From the NCBI GenBank assembly GCA_965277695.1, contig CBDIDQ010000097.1, positions 35,427-99,426 of the forward strand: a stretch of 64,000 bases of DNA. Reading direction: 5' to 3'. This document shows positions 8,550-18,300 of the stretch, piece by piece; the first letter of the stretch is position 1; each line of letters begins with the position of its first letter. The DNA is from JABSOG01 sp965277695 (GTDB lineage: Bacteria; Pseudomonadota; Gammaproteobacteria; Enterobacterales; Alteromonadaceae). A program made the translations under genes and the position numbers. The notes under the pieces are model-generated. The model saw nothing but the letters and a program-made list of their open reading frames with translations, searched no databases and had not been told where the DNA came from.

Positions 8550-9557
8550 TTATTTTTTTATCCATTCCCTAATCTGCTTATAAACCTCTAAACTGTGCGC
8601 CAATTTAATATGGCGTATTCGGGTGAATTCTTTATGGTGCTCTGCTAAAAACGATAAATTGTGTTGTTCTTGATGGGATTGACCGGTGGCGCTGTGTTTA
8701 CGTACAAGCGCATCGCCGAATAGCTGGCTTAAGATATGGTTTGAATCTTTGTGTATGGTGCCAGTGATGACAAAGTGGTCGGCTCCTGCGAGCAGGGGGA
8801 CGGTTTCTTTATTGTTATTGAGTAAATCATCTGGGTCTTGTCCTTGCCAGTCTTCATCTCGAACATAGCCGTAACGTAAATCTTTTATGCCTGCGCTGCG
8901 GGTATTGAGTATTTCGCCTAATAGGCTGGTGTATGGCAGCGGAGCGGCATTAAGGGCAGTGGCGACAACGTTGCCGATTTTTTCTAAATCAGCACCCAAA
9001 TGCGGCGAGCCGATAAAGTACAGCTGACGGACTTTGTTGACCCAAGTAGCGTGTTGCTGTTGGGCATAAAAACAGGCGCTGCGGGCGACTAAACCACCCA
9101 TGCTATGGTTGATTAAAATGATTTCTTCGACGTCGAGCGGGTAGACGCTGAGCAATTGTTCAATCATATCTGCCAACATTTGACCATTATGAGAGATATG
9201 TAAACCGGTGTTATAGCGCACATTGATTGGCATATAATCGAGTTCGTCGCCAAGCAGGGTGGCATATGTGGTTGATGAATTACTCAAGTGCCAAACATCT
9301 TCGTTACAGCCTAAACCATGGACTAGAATACAAATTTTATGGCTGAACTTAGTGTAGCTTTGTTGCAGACCTTGAGGAGTTAAGGTCACCGCTTGATTAT
9401 CGTGATAAAACGCCATTTGAACCGCCATTGGCAGTCCTTTTTCGGCCAAATAGTCACCGACAATGCCGTTTAATGCTGACACCCCACGATTGGAGCCTTT
9501 TTTTATCTTGCTGCTGAGCAGTTCCCAGCGTTCTTGCCATTGAGCTTCATTGGTCAC
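8550..9557 (-). CDS. Alpha/beta hydrolase (lipase/PGAP1-like)
   Basis: The 335-residue protein has an alpha/beta hydrolase core: the oxyanion segment KICILVHGLGCNEDVW (about residues 74-89) and the nucleophile elbow INHSMGGLVARS with S152. The elbow has the H-S-M-G-G pattern typical of lipases and PGAP1-like esterases. GADHFVITGTIHKDSNHIL near residue 265 is the likely Asp/His region. No signal peptide is seen, so it is probably cytoplasmic. Its ATG overlaps the end of the upstream MltA-like gene by 4 bp, so the two are translationally coupled. The substrate is unknown. Confidence 0.8.
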   Translation of the reverse strand: MTNEAQWQERWELLSSKIKKGSNRGVSALNGIVGDYLAEKGLPMAVQMAFYHDNQAVTLTPQGLQQSYTKFSHKICILVHGLGCNEDVWHLSNSSTTYATLLGDELDYMPINVRYNTGLHISHNGQMLADMIEQLLSVYPLDVEEIILINHSMGGLVARSACFYAQQQHATWVNKVRQLYFIGSPHLGADLEKIGNVVATALNAAPLPYTSLLGEILNTRSAGIKDLRYGYVRDEDWQGQDPDDLLNNNKETVPLLAGADHFVITGTIHKDSNHILSQLFGDALVRKHSATGQSHQEQHNLSFLAEHHKEFTRIRHIKLAHSLEVYKQIREWIKK

Positions 9558-10684
9558 TGTTTTTCTCCGCTTTCGCTGGTTGTTTTAAGGACTAGGATAC
9601 GTGCTTCGAAGTAATCTGGAAAAGTCCGATAGCTGTTAATATAGTCCTTCCAGTTTTTAAAGAAACCCCCAAGATAGTCTAGCTGATAGTGATTGTCTTC
9701 AAACGCCCCGCCAGTATCGGCTAATACGGCCAGCCGATGTTCGCCCTTGTTGCTTAATAACACCAGTTTGCCTAACCCCAGTTGTTTTAAATCGCCTGCC
9801 ACTGTGACCATGGGATGAATAGCGATTTTGTAACCAGCATCTTTGCCGTAACCCAAAACGCCCGGGGTTTGTTTGAAATACCAGTAGCGCTTTTGCTCGC
9901 GTTTTTTCAAGCCCCGCTGGTAACCAATGCCGTTATTGCGATGCACGTTGAAGAACCGACTGCTGCCATGGCCATCAATTTTCACCGTACCTTGCATCAG
10001 GGTATCTTCTAACCCCTCTCGCGAGAGCCAAATCAGCGGCTTGGCCCATTGATTTTTATCGAGAATGCCCGTCAGTACTTGTTGTTTGGTATAACGAAAG
10101 CGGATCAGCTGGTGTTTTTTCAATTCGGCTTGTTCAAGGGTTAAACCTTGTTCATCGTGGGGAATTTCATAAAGCGCATGAGGAGTTTGTGGGGTTTTGA
10201 CCGGGCTGCCTTGTGCCAGTTTAATATAGTATTTGGTCAATAGGATTTTATCTGCCGGGATGTTTTGCAATAACGGTTTTTTAGCGGCGAAGGTGGCAGA
10301 TTGCTGTTTGTCGGGTCGCCAGCGATACATTTCAAAATGTTGGCTGATAAATGCCGGATCGGCCAAACGGCTGGGGCGACCAGCGGTTTTATCTTGTTGT
10401 TGCACCTGACAAACAAAACGCAGGGTTTGTTTGATACGGCTCATGCCGACGCCAAATTGGGCAAGAAAGCCCGGTTGGATCACCTCTGGGTCATAGCTTT
10501 GGCCCTTGCTGAGATAATTCAAAGTGCCTTGTGCTACGGTGCATAAATCGGCTTGGGATTGAGTTGCCATCTGGCCGTTAAGTGGCTTCAACTCTTTGCT
10601 GTACAGCTGTTGTTCAGCGGCCAGCGTTGGCTGGCTGATGAGAACAAACAAAGCGAAAAATAGTCTGCGCATGGTGGTCATCAA
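9554..10684 (-). CDS. MltA-like lytic transglycosylase (3D domain), secreted
   Basis: The 376-residue product begins with a Sec signal peptide (hydrophobic LFFALFVLISQPTLA, cleavage after about residue 22). There is no lipobox, unlike E. coli MltA. The middle and C-terminus follow the MltA/3D layout: a segment ending near IAIHPMVTVAGDL and the Asp-containing motif LAVLADTGGAFEDNHYQLD (about residues 315-333), where the family's catalytic Asp lies. MltA enzymes cleave the glycan strand of peptidoglycan and leave 1,6-anhydromuramic ends. The region before residue 220 is divergent, so activity is inferred. It is coupled to the downstream hydrolase gene. Confidence 0.7.
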   Translation of the reverse strand: MMTTMRRLFFALFVLISQPTLAAEQQLYSKELKPLNGQMATQSQADLCTVAQGTLNYLSKGQSYDPEVIQPGFLAQFGVGMSRIKQTLRFVCQVQQQDKTAGRPSRLADPAFISQHFEMYRWRPDKQQSATFAAKKPLLQNIPADKILLTKYYIKLAQGSPVKTPQTPHALYEIPHDEQGLTLEQAELKKHQLIRFRYTKQQVLTGILDKNQWAKPLIWLSREGLEDTLMQGTVKIDGHGSSRFFNVHRNNGIGYQRGLKKREQKRYWYFKQTPGVLGYGKDAGYKIAIHPMVTVAGDLKQLGLGKLVLLSNKGEHRLAVLADTGGAFEDNHYQLDYLGGFFKNWKDYINSYRTFPDYFEARILVLKTTSESGEKQ

Positions 10685-10730
10685 TTAAAGGTTAGTGTTG
10701 TTTGACCAGCAGTATAGCTAAAACGGCCTC

Positions 10731-11335
10731 TTATACACAATAGAGGTTAACGGGCGATTCTACTTGGGCATTGATACAACCTTGTGCATGACTGAGGGCA
10801 AAGGCCATGCCTTTATCGCTGCGGTCAAAATGGGCATATTGCTGCGCCGCTTTATCTGGCGATTGCTCATAAATGTAAGAAAACTCTAACATTTCAAATG
10901 AATGCGCCAATGAGGCGTAATTGGGTTGCAGCCATTCAAATGAACCGACAAACCAGCGGTCATTGTTGATCAATTGAGTCAGCTCTTCGCGACCGTTAAA
11001 ATTGCCAATAATATGTAACGATGAGGTGCCAAATGCAGTATGGTGTTTGACTTGAAATTCGGTGTTATCGTCAATGCCCAATGTCAGGCAGAAGCGACGT
11101 AAGCGGCGGTATAACTCTCGGGTTTCTTCGAGCATGTAATGATCGACTTTCTCCAGCGGTCGGGATTTTTGATTGAGGCTTTACCGTAGAGTTGCGGTAA
11201 TAAAGCTTCGAGCACCGCCTCATTGCCAAACTGGGTTATGGCGTCACTGCGAAAATGTTGGTTTATTTGGTTAGCTAGCTGCTGGGGTAAAACGATTTGT
11301 GCGGCTGTAGTAACGTCTAACATAGTTAATTCCAC
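10731..11335 (-). pseudogene. Frameshifted gene of unknown function
   Basis: Two overlapping reverse-strand frames look like one broken gene. The 5' part (11335 to about 11150) encodes MLDVTTAAQIVLPQQLANQ and continues to about KNPDRW. It then runs out of frame into a tail with no sign of selection. The 3' part, in another frame, encodes EKVDHYMLEETRELYRRL and ends at 10731 (NLYCV). Joining them near 11140-11160 gives about 200 residues. Two real overlapping genes are less likely, because the first frame ends inside the second with a meaningless tail. I do not recognise the protein. A recent mutation or a sequencing error cannot be told apart. Confidence 0.5.
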
Positions 11336-11477
11336 CTTTGATACGATTAGGTGGCTTAGAGCAGGCTTTATGCCAGTTGCATTTTATTGTTTTAAATCAA
11401 TGGGATGGATGGGGTTTTTTGAGATTTTCTAAGACGACAAAATTTTGGCGGTGAGAGTGTTTTTATGATGCTTTTTT

Positions 11478-11600
11478 GTAGCAGGGCCGTCCCGGCGCGA
11501 TTGTTGACGAAGGCACTTTGAAACTGATCGCGGCGAGGACGCCCCTCCTACATTTGGGTAGCTTAATTATAACCCTAAATGGTGTAATATGGTCAAAATC
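11478..11600. repeat. Miniature palindromic element (GTAGCAGGGCCGTCCCGG type)
   Basis: The hairpin core (11478-11551) has arms GTAGCAGGGCCGTCCCGGCG and GGCGAGGACGCCCCTCCTAC. It is followed by a tail ending in AACCCTAAATGGTGTAATATGGTC. The same core and a similar tail occur at 49815-49968, and the tail also matches the right end of the element at 48066-48214. Nothing in it is coding. It sits between the frameshifted gene and the lipoprotein gene. Confidence 0.7.
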
Positions 11601-11611
11601 GAAATTAGCGA

Positions 11612-11749
11612 TGCAAAGAATATGAGGCACTAGTACCCGAAACATCCTTGTTTCGGAAAGTATTAAAAGCACGTAACTATGCTGCTTTAAGTCAGATCGA
11701 AGAAGGTTGGAAATTAAATTCGTCCAATAATCAACGACTAAACGACTGA
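11612..11749 (+). pseudogene. Possible 3' remnant of a gene next to a repeat element
   Basis: The plus frame from 11612 to a TGA at 11747 has 45 codons that read like normal protein (EALVPETSLFRKVLKARNYA then ALSQIEEGWKLN). It has no start codon and a stop lies just upstream, immediately after the repeat element's end. It may be the tail of a gene cut by the element. Its end overlaps the lipoprotein gene on the other strand by 19 bp. I do not recognise the family. Confidence 0.25.
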
Positions 11750-12390
11750 AACTGAACCGGATGAAAGTAAAACAACGTATTGCTGACAACCCCGGTTGTG
11801 CGGTTTTTTAACGCCAGGTTGAACTGGTAATAATCAGCGGCACAGCCAACTTGGCTCTGGGTGGTGACCTCCAAATGATGCCGTCCGGGTTGTTTGATAA
11901 ATTGCTTATAATCGTCTTCAAGCCATAATCGCTCTAAGGTTGCTGCTGAGTATTGACTGGCATTAATGGTCAGGGCAGTGGTATCAAGCGCATTTTGACT
12001 GCCGACCGACTTAATGCTCTCAATCGCTATCTTTTTGCCCTTGTTATCAATAAAAAAACTATTTGATAAGTCAATCTGCAAAGTGTCTTTTGACCATAAC
12101 ATTAGATAGAACTGACTGTTTTGCGCTGGGCAAAAACTACGCTGAAGATTCAACGACTGCCAGGCAGCCGGATGAATTTTGATGGTAGTTTGTCCGTCAA
12201 GCCTCAGCAGTGGCCAAATTAGCCACTGGCCTTTGCTGTAACCGACGTTTTGAGCCTCTTGTTTACCCTCTTGTTTAGTTAGGCCATAACCACTGACAAC
12301 GGTGGTAAAGTGGCTGGTTGAGCAACTGCTCAACCAGCCACACAGCATGACTAAGCAGATTTTGGCGGCGTTAGTCTTCAAGTGAGTCAT
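11731..12390 (-). CDS. Lipoprotein of unknown function, candidate partner of the RHS protein
   Basis: The 219-residue product has a lipoprotein signal: VMLCGWLSSCSTS with the lipobox cysteine at about residue 23, so it should be membrane-anchored and face the periplasm. The mature part is beta-rich with no family I recognise. Its start overlaps the last 20 bp of the RHS gene, which implies co-translation. In polymorphic toxin loci the gene right after the toxin usually encodes the immunity protein, and lipoprotein immunity proteins are known for periplasm-acting toxins. That role is an inference here; a surface partner or assembly factor is equally possible. Confidence 0.55.
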   Translation of the reverse strand: MTHLKTNAAKICLVMLCGWLSSCSTSHFTTVVSGYGLTKQEGKQEAQNVGYSKGQWLIWPLLRLDGQTTIKIHPAAWQSLNLQRSFCPAQNSQFYLMLWSKDTLQIDLSNSFFIDNKGKKIAIESIKSVGSQNALDTTALTINASQYSAATLERLWLEDDYKQFIKQPGRHHLEVTTQSQVGCAADYYQFNLALKNRTTGVVSNTLFYFHPVQFQSFSR

Positions 12391-15300
12391 TTAAATGCCT
12401 GTGATAGTTGAGACCCAAAGCTTCATAGTTGATATACAGTGCGGGCACGATAGTGACGCCCAGTAATATCGCATTTTGAGCATTCCACTTAGCCATCCAC
12501 ACATCATGAAATACTGCCATTGAGTTCATGCCCGGTATATTTTTCGCACTGGCGGTGAACATGCCGCTACCCTCAGAATCCCATGAGAATGAAACCGCAC
12601 TAGTGTTTTTACCAATCATTATTTTGCCGATATTATCAGCATTGTTGTTGATCAATAGTTGTGCTTCCTCTGCTGTCAAACTGCTTAATGAACGACCAAT
12701 CAAATGGTCAGCTTTGCCACCTTTGACAATCTCAATCGATTTACCGACGTTAGAGGCTGTGGCGCTTTCAACCCCGTCACCTTTGAATTTAACCACGCCT
12801 TCGCTCTCGGCAGTTTCCCAAGTGGGTTTGCTTTTGGAGACCTTTTCCATACCAACGTTTAATGCCTGAGCAATAGCCGCCATTTTTGCGCCCTTGCTAC
12901 AAGAGCCACCTGCGGCTTTACCGGCACCACAGCCACCTAATGCGGCGACACCAATACGTCGGGCAGCATCACCCCAACCACCTACTGCGCCAAAGTTGGC
13001 ATAACCGCCAGCCGCACCGGCGATAGCCCCTGAAAATGCCCCGCGCAAAGCACCCTTAAGACTACCGGTCATTAAGGCTCCACCGACAAAACCGCCAGCA
13101 GCACCGGCAATAGCGCCAGCAACGACAGCATTACCCACTGCGGTGGTAAAACCCCAGCTCGCCGCCCAACTGGAAGCAGCACCAGCGGTAAAGTAAGTGA
13201 CGGCGATAGCGACAATGGCTTTCCAGTACTTTTTGACAAAACGTTTTAAACCACTAAAGAAATAACCGCTCGGATCGGTATAACTCATCGGGTTATTCAC
13301 CACGTAAGCGTAGCGGTTGTGACTTTGCGGGTTTTTCGGCGCTTGAATAAACGGGTCGGCTTGTAAAAATCGGCCTAACGTTGGGTCGTAAATACGCCCA
13401 TTCATATGAATGATATCCAGTGCTTTGAGGTGTTTGTGTCCGGTATATCCTCGATCTGTCACTTCACTAACGCTGAAATTGGCGAAGGCACTGTCGAGAT
13501 AAACCGCTGTGCGTTTGCCGTATGGGTCGTAAATCGCCTGAGCAATGACGTTACCCGCCGCATTAGTGGTGGCAACCACTGAACCTTGATGGTCTTTATG
13601 CAAGTAGTAGGTTTCTGTGCTGGCGTTACTGCGTTGGGTATAAACAATATCGCCAACGTAGTATTTATGCTCGGTGAGTGCACCTGCACCGCCACTTCTG
13701 ACCACTTTTTCATAACGTCCAAGATAGCTGGTTTTGTAAGTGACGTTTTTGCCGCCTTCCAAGTAGCTGTCTTCTTTGTAATACAACTCTCGGTCAACCC
13801 CGTAACTCATCAAAGACGATGCACCGGATTGGCTGATGCTGGTGGGTTTGTCATAACTACCGTAAGTGAAGCTGCGGTTGCCGTCGCTGGTCACGTTGCC
13901 GTTGCTGTCATAGCTAAAGCTGTACAGTGTGCCGGTGAAGTTTGAGTTGCTGTAGACGCCCAATAATTTATGCACTTTACTGGCATCGTATTTGTAGTAA
14001 CCGGCACCACTTTTGTAGGTGAAGTTACCCCAATTATCGAGGCTGTAGGTTTGGCTTGATTTAAATGCCGTTGGCAAACTGGCACTGCCCGCAGTGACCG
14101 AGATGCTGCGGTTGTTGAGCCGATTCATACCATCATAACTGTAGTTTTCAGTGTATTGACTGCTACTGCCGCTGCCATATTGGCTGGTGCGTGATTTGAC
14201 GTTACCCGCAGTGTCATAATCGGTGGCGATATATTGCTTTAATACGCTGCCTTTTTTGACGTCGACATAAGATAACCAACCGGTATCGCTTTGATATGAG
14301 CGAGTTGACACCACGCCGTTGCCTAGTGTTTCGGTAGCCACTTGTCCTCGGGCGGTCATGCTGTCAACGCGTTTGAGTAGGGCATTGGTGGCATTGTTTC
14401 TGACTTCTTTCATGTAGCCATAACTGTTGTAGATATTTTTCACCGCAAATGCGCTGGTGCCGTTAGGGTAGGTCGTGACTAGCGGACGGCTGTAACTGTC
14501 ATAGCTTTGTGATTGGCTGTAACCGCTATTATTGATCAGCGTAGTTGTATTGCTGGGGCGACCGAGGCTGTCGTAATTGATGAATTTTTTAATCGCTGCG
14601 CTGGCGGTGGTGCTACAAGAAGCTGATGAGCCAGCATATTTGGCCGTTGATGTCAGCTTTCCTGCGGCTTTGCTGCCTGCTTGAGCGGTGCTGCCATAAT
14701 TCCAGCATAAGGTGCCTTCACTGGCTTCGTAGCTGCGTATGCGTCGTCCTGCCAAGTCGTAACTAAAGCTAAAGGTTTGGTTACGCGCGGTTTTTTGGCT
14801 GGCTAATTCACCAAAAGCATTATAAGTATAATGCCACACGCCTTTGATCGGATCGTTGGTTTGGGTTTTTCTACCCCAGTTGTCAAATACCATCGTTACT
14901 TTACTGTCTTTGCCGTGCGCACGGGTGGTGGTTTCAATGACATTGCCATAAGCATCATATTTAAAGGTAACTCGATTGCCCAGCGGATCTTCGGTATGTT
15001 CGGTCGCACCAAAACCATTGTGGAAGACTTTGCTGGTTTGGTTTAGCTCATTGATGGTGCGGCTTTCAAGCCCATAAATCTGCTGGGTGATGAGACCGCC
15101 ATTGGCTTTGTTGATTTGGCTCACTCGGTTGAGCACGTCATAACTCAAGTCAGTTGAAACAGATGCTCCCGGTTCGTAGGTTTTCCACTCTCGCCCGCGA
15201 CTGTCATAGGTCGTTTTAGCGGTGATCCAACTGCCATTAAAGCCTTGTTGCTGGCTACCGACTTCGCGATCCCAACGGTCAAAATAAACCGCTTTTTGCG

Positions 15301-18300
15301 GGCTGCCGCTGACTGTGGTTAACACTTTATAATGGGCGTTGGGCACACAATTGCTGCAAAAGCTGCGACTCACGGTGGTGCTGCGGGAGTCTGGATGGTT
15401 AATGCTGGTGACCTGACCAAAGCCGTCATAATAGTTGATGGTAGCCAAACCGTTGGGGTTGGTTTGTTTTGATGAGGTCAAGGTGCCAGTAAATGACGAT
15501 GCGGATAAACCGTTATATAAGAAGGTGTTACGTTCGCCCATTGCGTTTTGTGTATAGTTGATAAAACGACCTCGGCTATCAAAAACGCTGTGATTGGTGC
15601 GCGTTTGAGTACTGCCAGTGGCGGTGGAATAACCACTGACCGAGATTGAGGTTTTATTACCATAACTGTCATAACTGTAGCTAGTTGTCAGTTTGGTTGC
15701 TGATGCACTTGGCGATACTATGCTGGTGCTGAGCAAACCATCACTGTTATAGCTAAAGGTATTTTGACGCGCTGGATTGCCGCTATCACCTGTGGCATTT
15801 TTAGTGATGCTGGTTGATTTTAACAAGCCGTATTGTTGCTCGGCGGCAGTACCATAGTTATTTACTGTGGTGATGGTTTGATAAGCCGAATTGGCGGCAT
15901 CTGTGGTGGTGGCGGTATTGTTGGTCAGATTGCCCCAGCTATCATAGGTATTGGTGTTGACGGTAGTACTAGTTAAGGTACTGACACCATCGCTGCCATA
16001 CACATAGGACGACTCATCTGAGCGGCTAACATAGGGGATCACACTGCCTTGCGCGGTACTTTTTATCGCCAGTGTATTAGTGGCTTTAGAGAGCAATTTG
16101 CCGTTTAAGCGACGCTCGGTATATATCGGTAACTTGGCTTTGGCAAAGTTGGTACTGTCATGTTGTTGATTGTAGTGGGATTCGGTGATCACCCCGCTTT
16201 GCACATCGGTGGTTCTGAGCATTTGAAAACCCAGTGAACCCCGGCCTTTTTTGTGGATCAGCAAGCCGCCGTATTGATAGTCGACAGCAATAGACGCACC
16301 GACGTTACTGTCTTTGCTGACTCGGCTGACTAGTTGTCGGCCTGAAATCGGCGAAAAGGTGTCTGAATTAATATCAGCATCGGACGCCTGAAAGACATAA
16401 ACACTGCTATTGGTCATCGGTTTGTAAGTAATATCAGTGCTGACGCCATTGCTGTTGGTGATGCTGTTGATGGCATATTCTTTAATGTTCAAACGATTGT
16501 AATATTCTTTCCAGGTACCACTGGTGGCAGTCAACAAATTGACTTTGCCATCGCCCGTGGTATCGCCAAAACGGATGGCGGCATTACTGTCAAAACTCAT
16601 CGGCCCTCGGTTTTGAAAAGAGATCCATTCACCTGTGGTGGTTGGGCGTGAGAAATAAGCATACCAAGTGGATGTGCCGGTAGCGTGCAGGATGTCGGTG
16701 CGGCCATCGCCATTTAAGTCAATAAACTGTGAGAGGTATTTTTTACTGCTGGAGGTGACCAAACCAGCATCTCGTGCGGCCAGTAATTGAGTGCCATCAG
16801 ACAAGCGGTAATACCAGCGATCAGAGACGACATATAACAAATCGCTGAGACCGTCGCCATTAAGGTCGGCCACTCGTAACGTGTTCAGGCTACTACTGCC
16901 GATGGTTTGTAGGTAGCTTAATTTGGGCGCTGTGGCATCACCGGAAGCGACAAATAATTGATAGCTGGTACTGGTGCTGGTACTCCAAGTGCCACCGATA
17001 TCGTGGCGGCATTCACTACTGCCACTAACGAACTTAAACAAACGGCCATTAACATAACAACCACCAGTTGTAGTGGTGACGCGAATAATTAAATCGGAGC
17101 GACCGTCGCCATTGATATCAATCGCACTGGCTGATTTCATGTTGGCGGTTTGGCTGGTATAACCATCGTTGAGTGTCGAGGATGAAACACTGGATGAGAA
17201 AGTGTATAAGATTTGATTGGCGGTAAAAGTGCCGTCGCCGTCATTAATATGAGCTTTTAAATAGCTACCAGTACGAAATACAATGTCTTCCATACCGTCG
17301 CCGTTAACATCCAATACTTGCGCTTCACCTTCAAGACCGGTGGCAACAATACCGAGATTTTTCACCGTTTTATAGCTGGTCGTGGTGTACTCTTCGCAAG
17401 GTTCGCCCGGCGGGCAGATGGTGCTGGTGCTTTGACTGGGCTGGTAAGAGATGGCATACCAGTTTGAGGTTTTTGAATCAGCGACCAACAAATCTCTAAC
17501 GCCATCACCATTGTAATCGATGCTCATGGCATATTCTTTTTTGCCGTCACCAATACCCGACAGATAATAAGCGGTGGTGTGATAGGGGCCTAGTTTGGTG
17601 TACCAAGAACTGCCGTTAACGTAAACCAAATCCTGATAACCATCACCATTGATATCAATCACTTGAGTGGTATCCCGATTGGCTGTGCTGGTGGCCAGGG
17701 TGCGGCTGCTAGGAAAGGGTTTGTAGTTGCTGGTGGTGGGCTGTTCCCAGCAAAAATTTTCCATACCGGGTTCGCTTTCACAAACCCAAGTGGTGCCACT
17801 AGTGGCTAATGCGGGTCGCTGCCAATCAAAAGTGGTGGGGGTTAGGCAGTTTGACATATTGCTGTCGTTGTCTGGACATTCTTGTACAGAGGTCAATAAG
17901 GTGCGCTCTTCGATAAAACTAGAGTTTTCATAATTTAAAAAGTAGGACCGATAGACATCATTATCGACTTTGGTATCAATGCGTTGTAGCCGTTGGTCTT
18001 GATATAAATGACCACCAGCCATGTAACCTTTAAAGCCTTTATCATGCTCGGCATAGATAAAGTTGATTTGTGCGTAGGGAGCGGCACCTGTGCTTAAATT
18101 ACCGCTGTATTGAATATTACTGATGTAGAGTGAACCGGCACTGGTGTCTTTATTATAATTAAATAGCTGATAATTATTTTTGCGATCTTTAATGACTTTA
18201 ATCGCCCAGCTGCGAGCGAGTACCCCGGCGGTAAAACCACCGGGTTCAACAAAGGCATCGGAGTGATTGCTGAATGCACTGCTGATGGCGGCAGAATTAC

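Noticed and set aside
11463..11789. 108-codon minus-strand open frame
   Set aside because: It runs through the palindromic repeat and reads the possible gene remnant backwards.
13459..14085. Open frames of 64-119 codons on both strands within the RHS gene
   Set aside because: They are shadows of the RHS coding sequence in other frames, with no ribosome sites or plausible composition.
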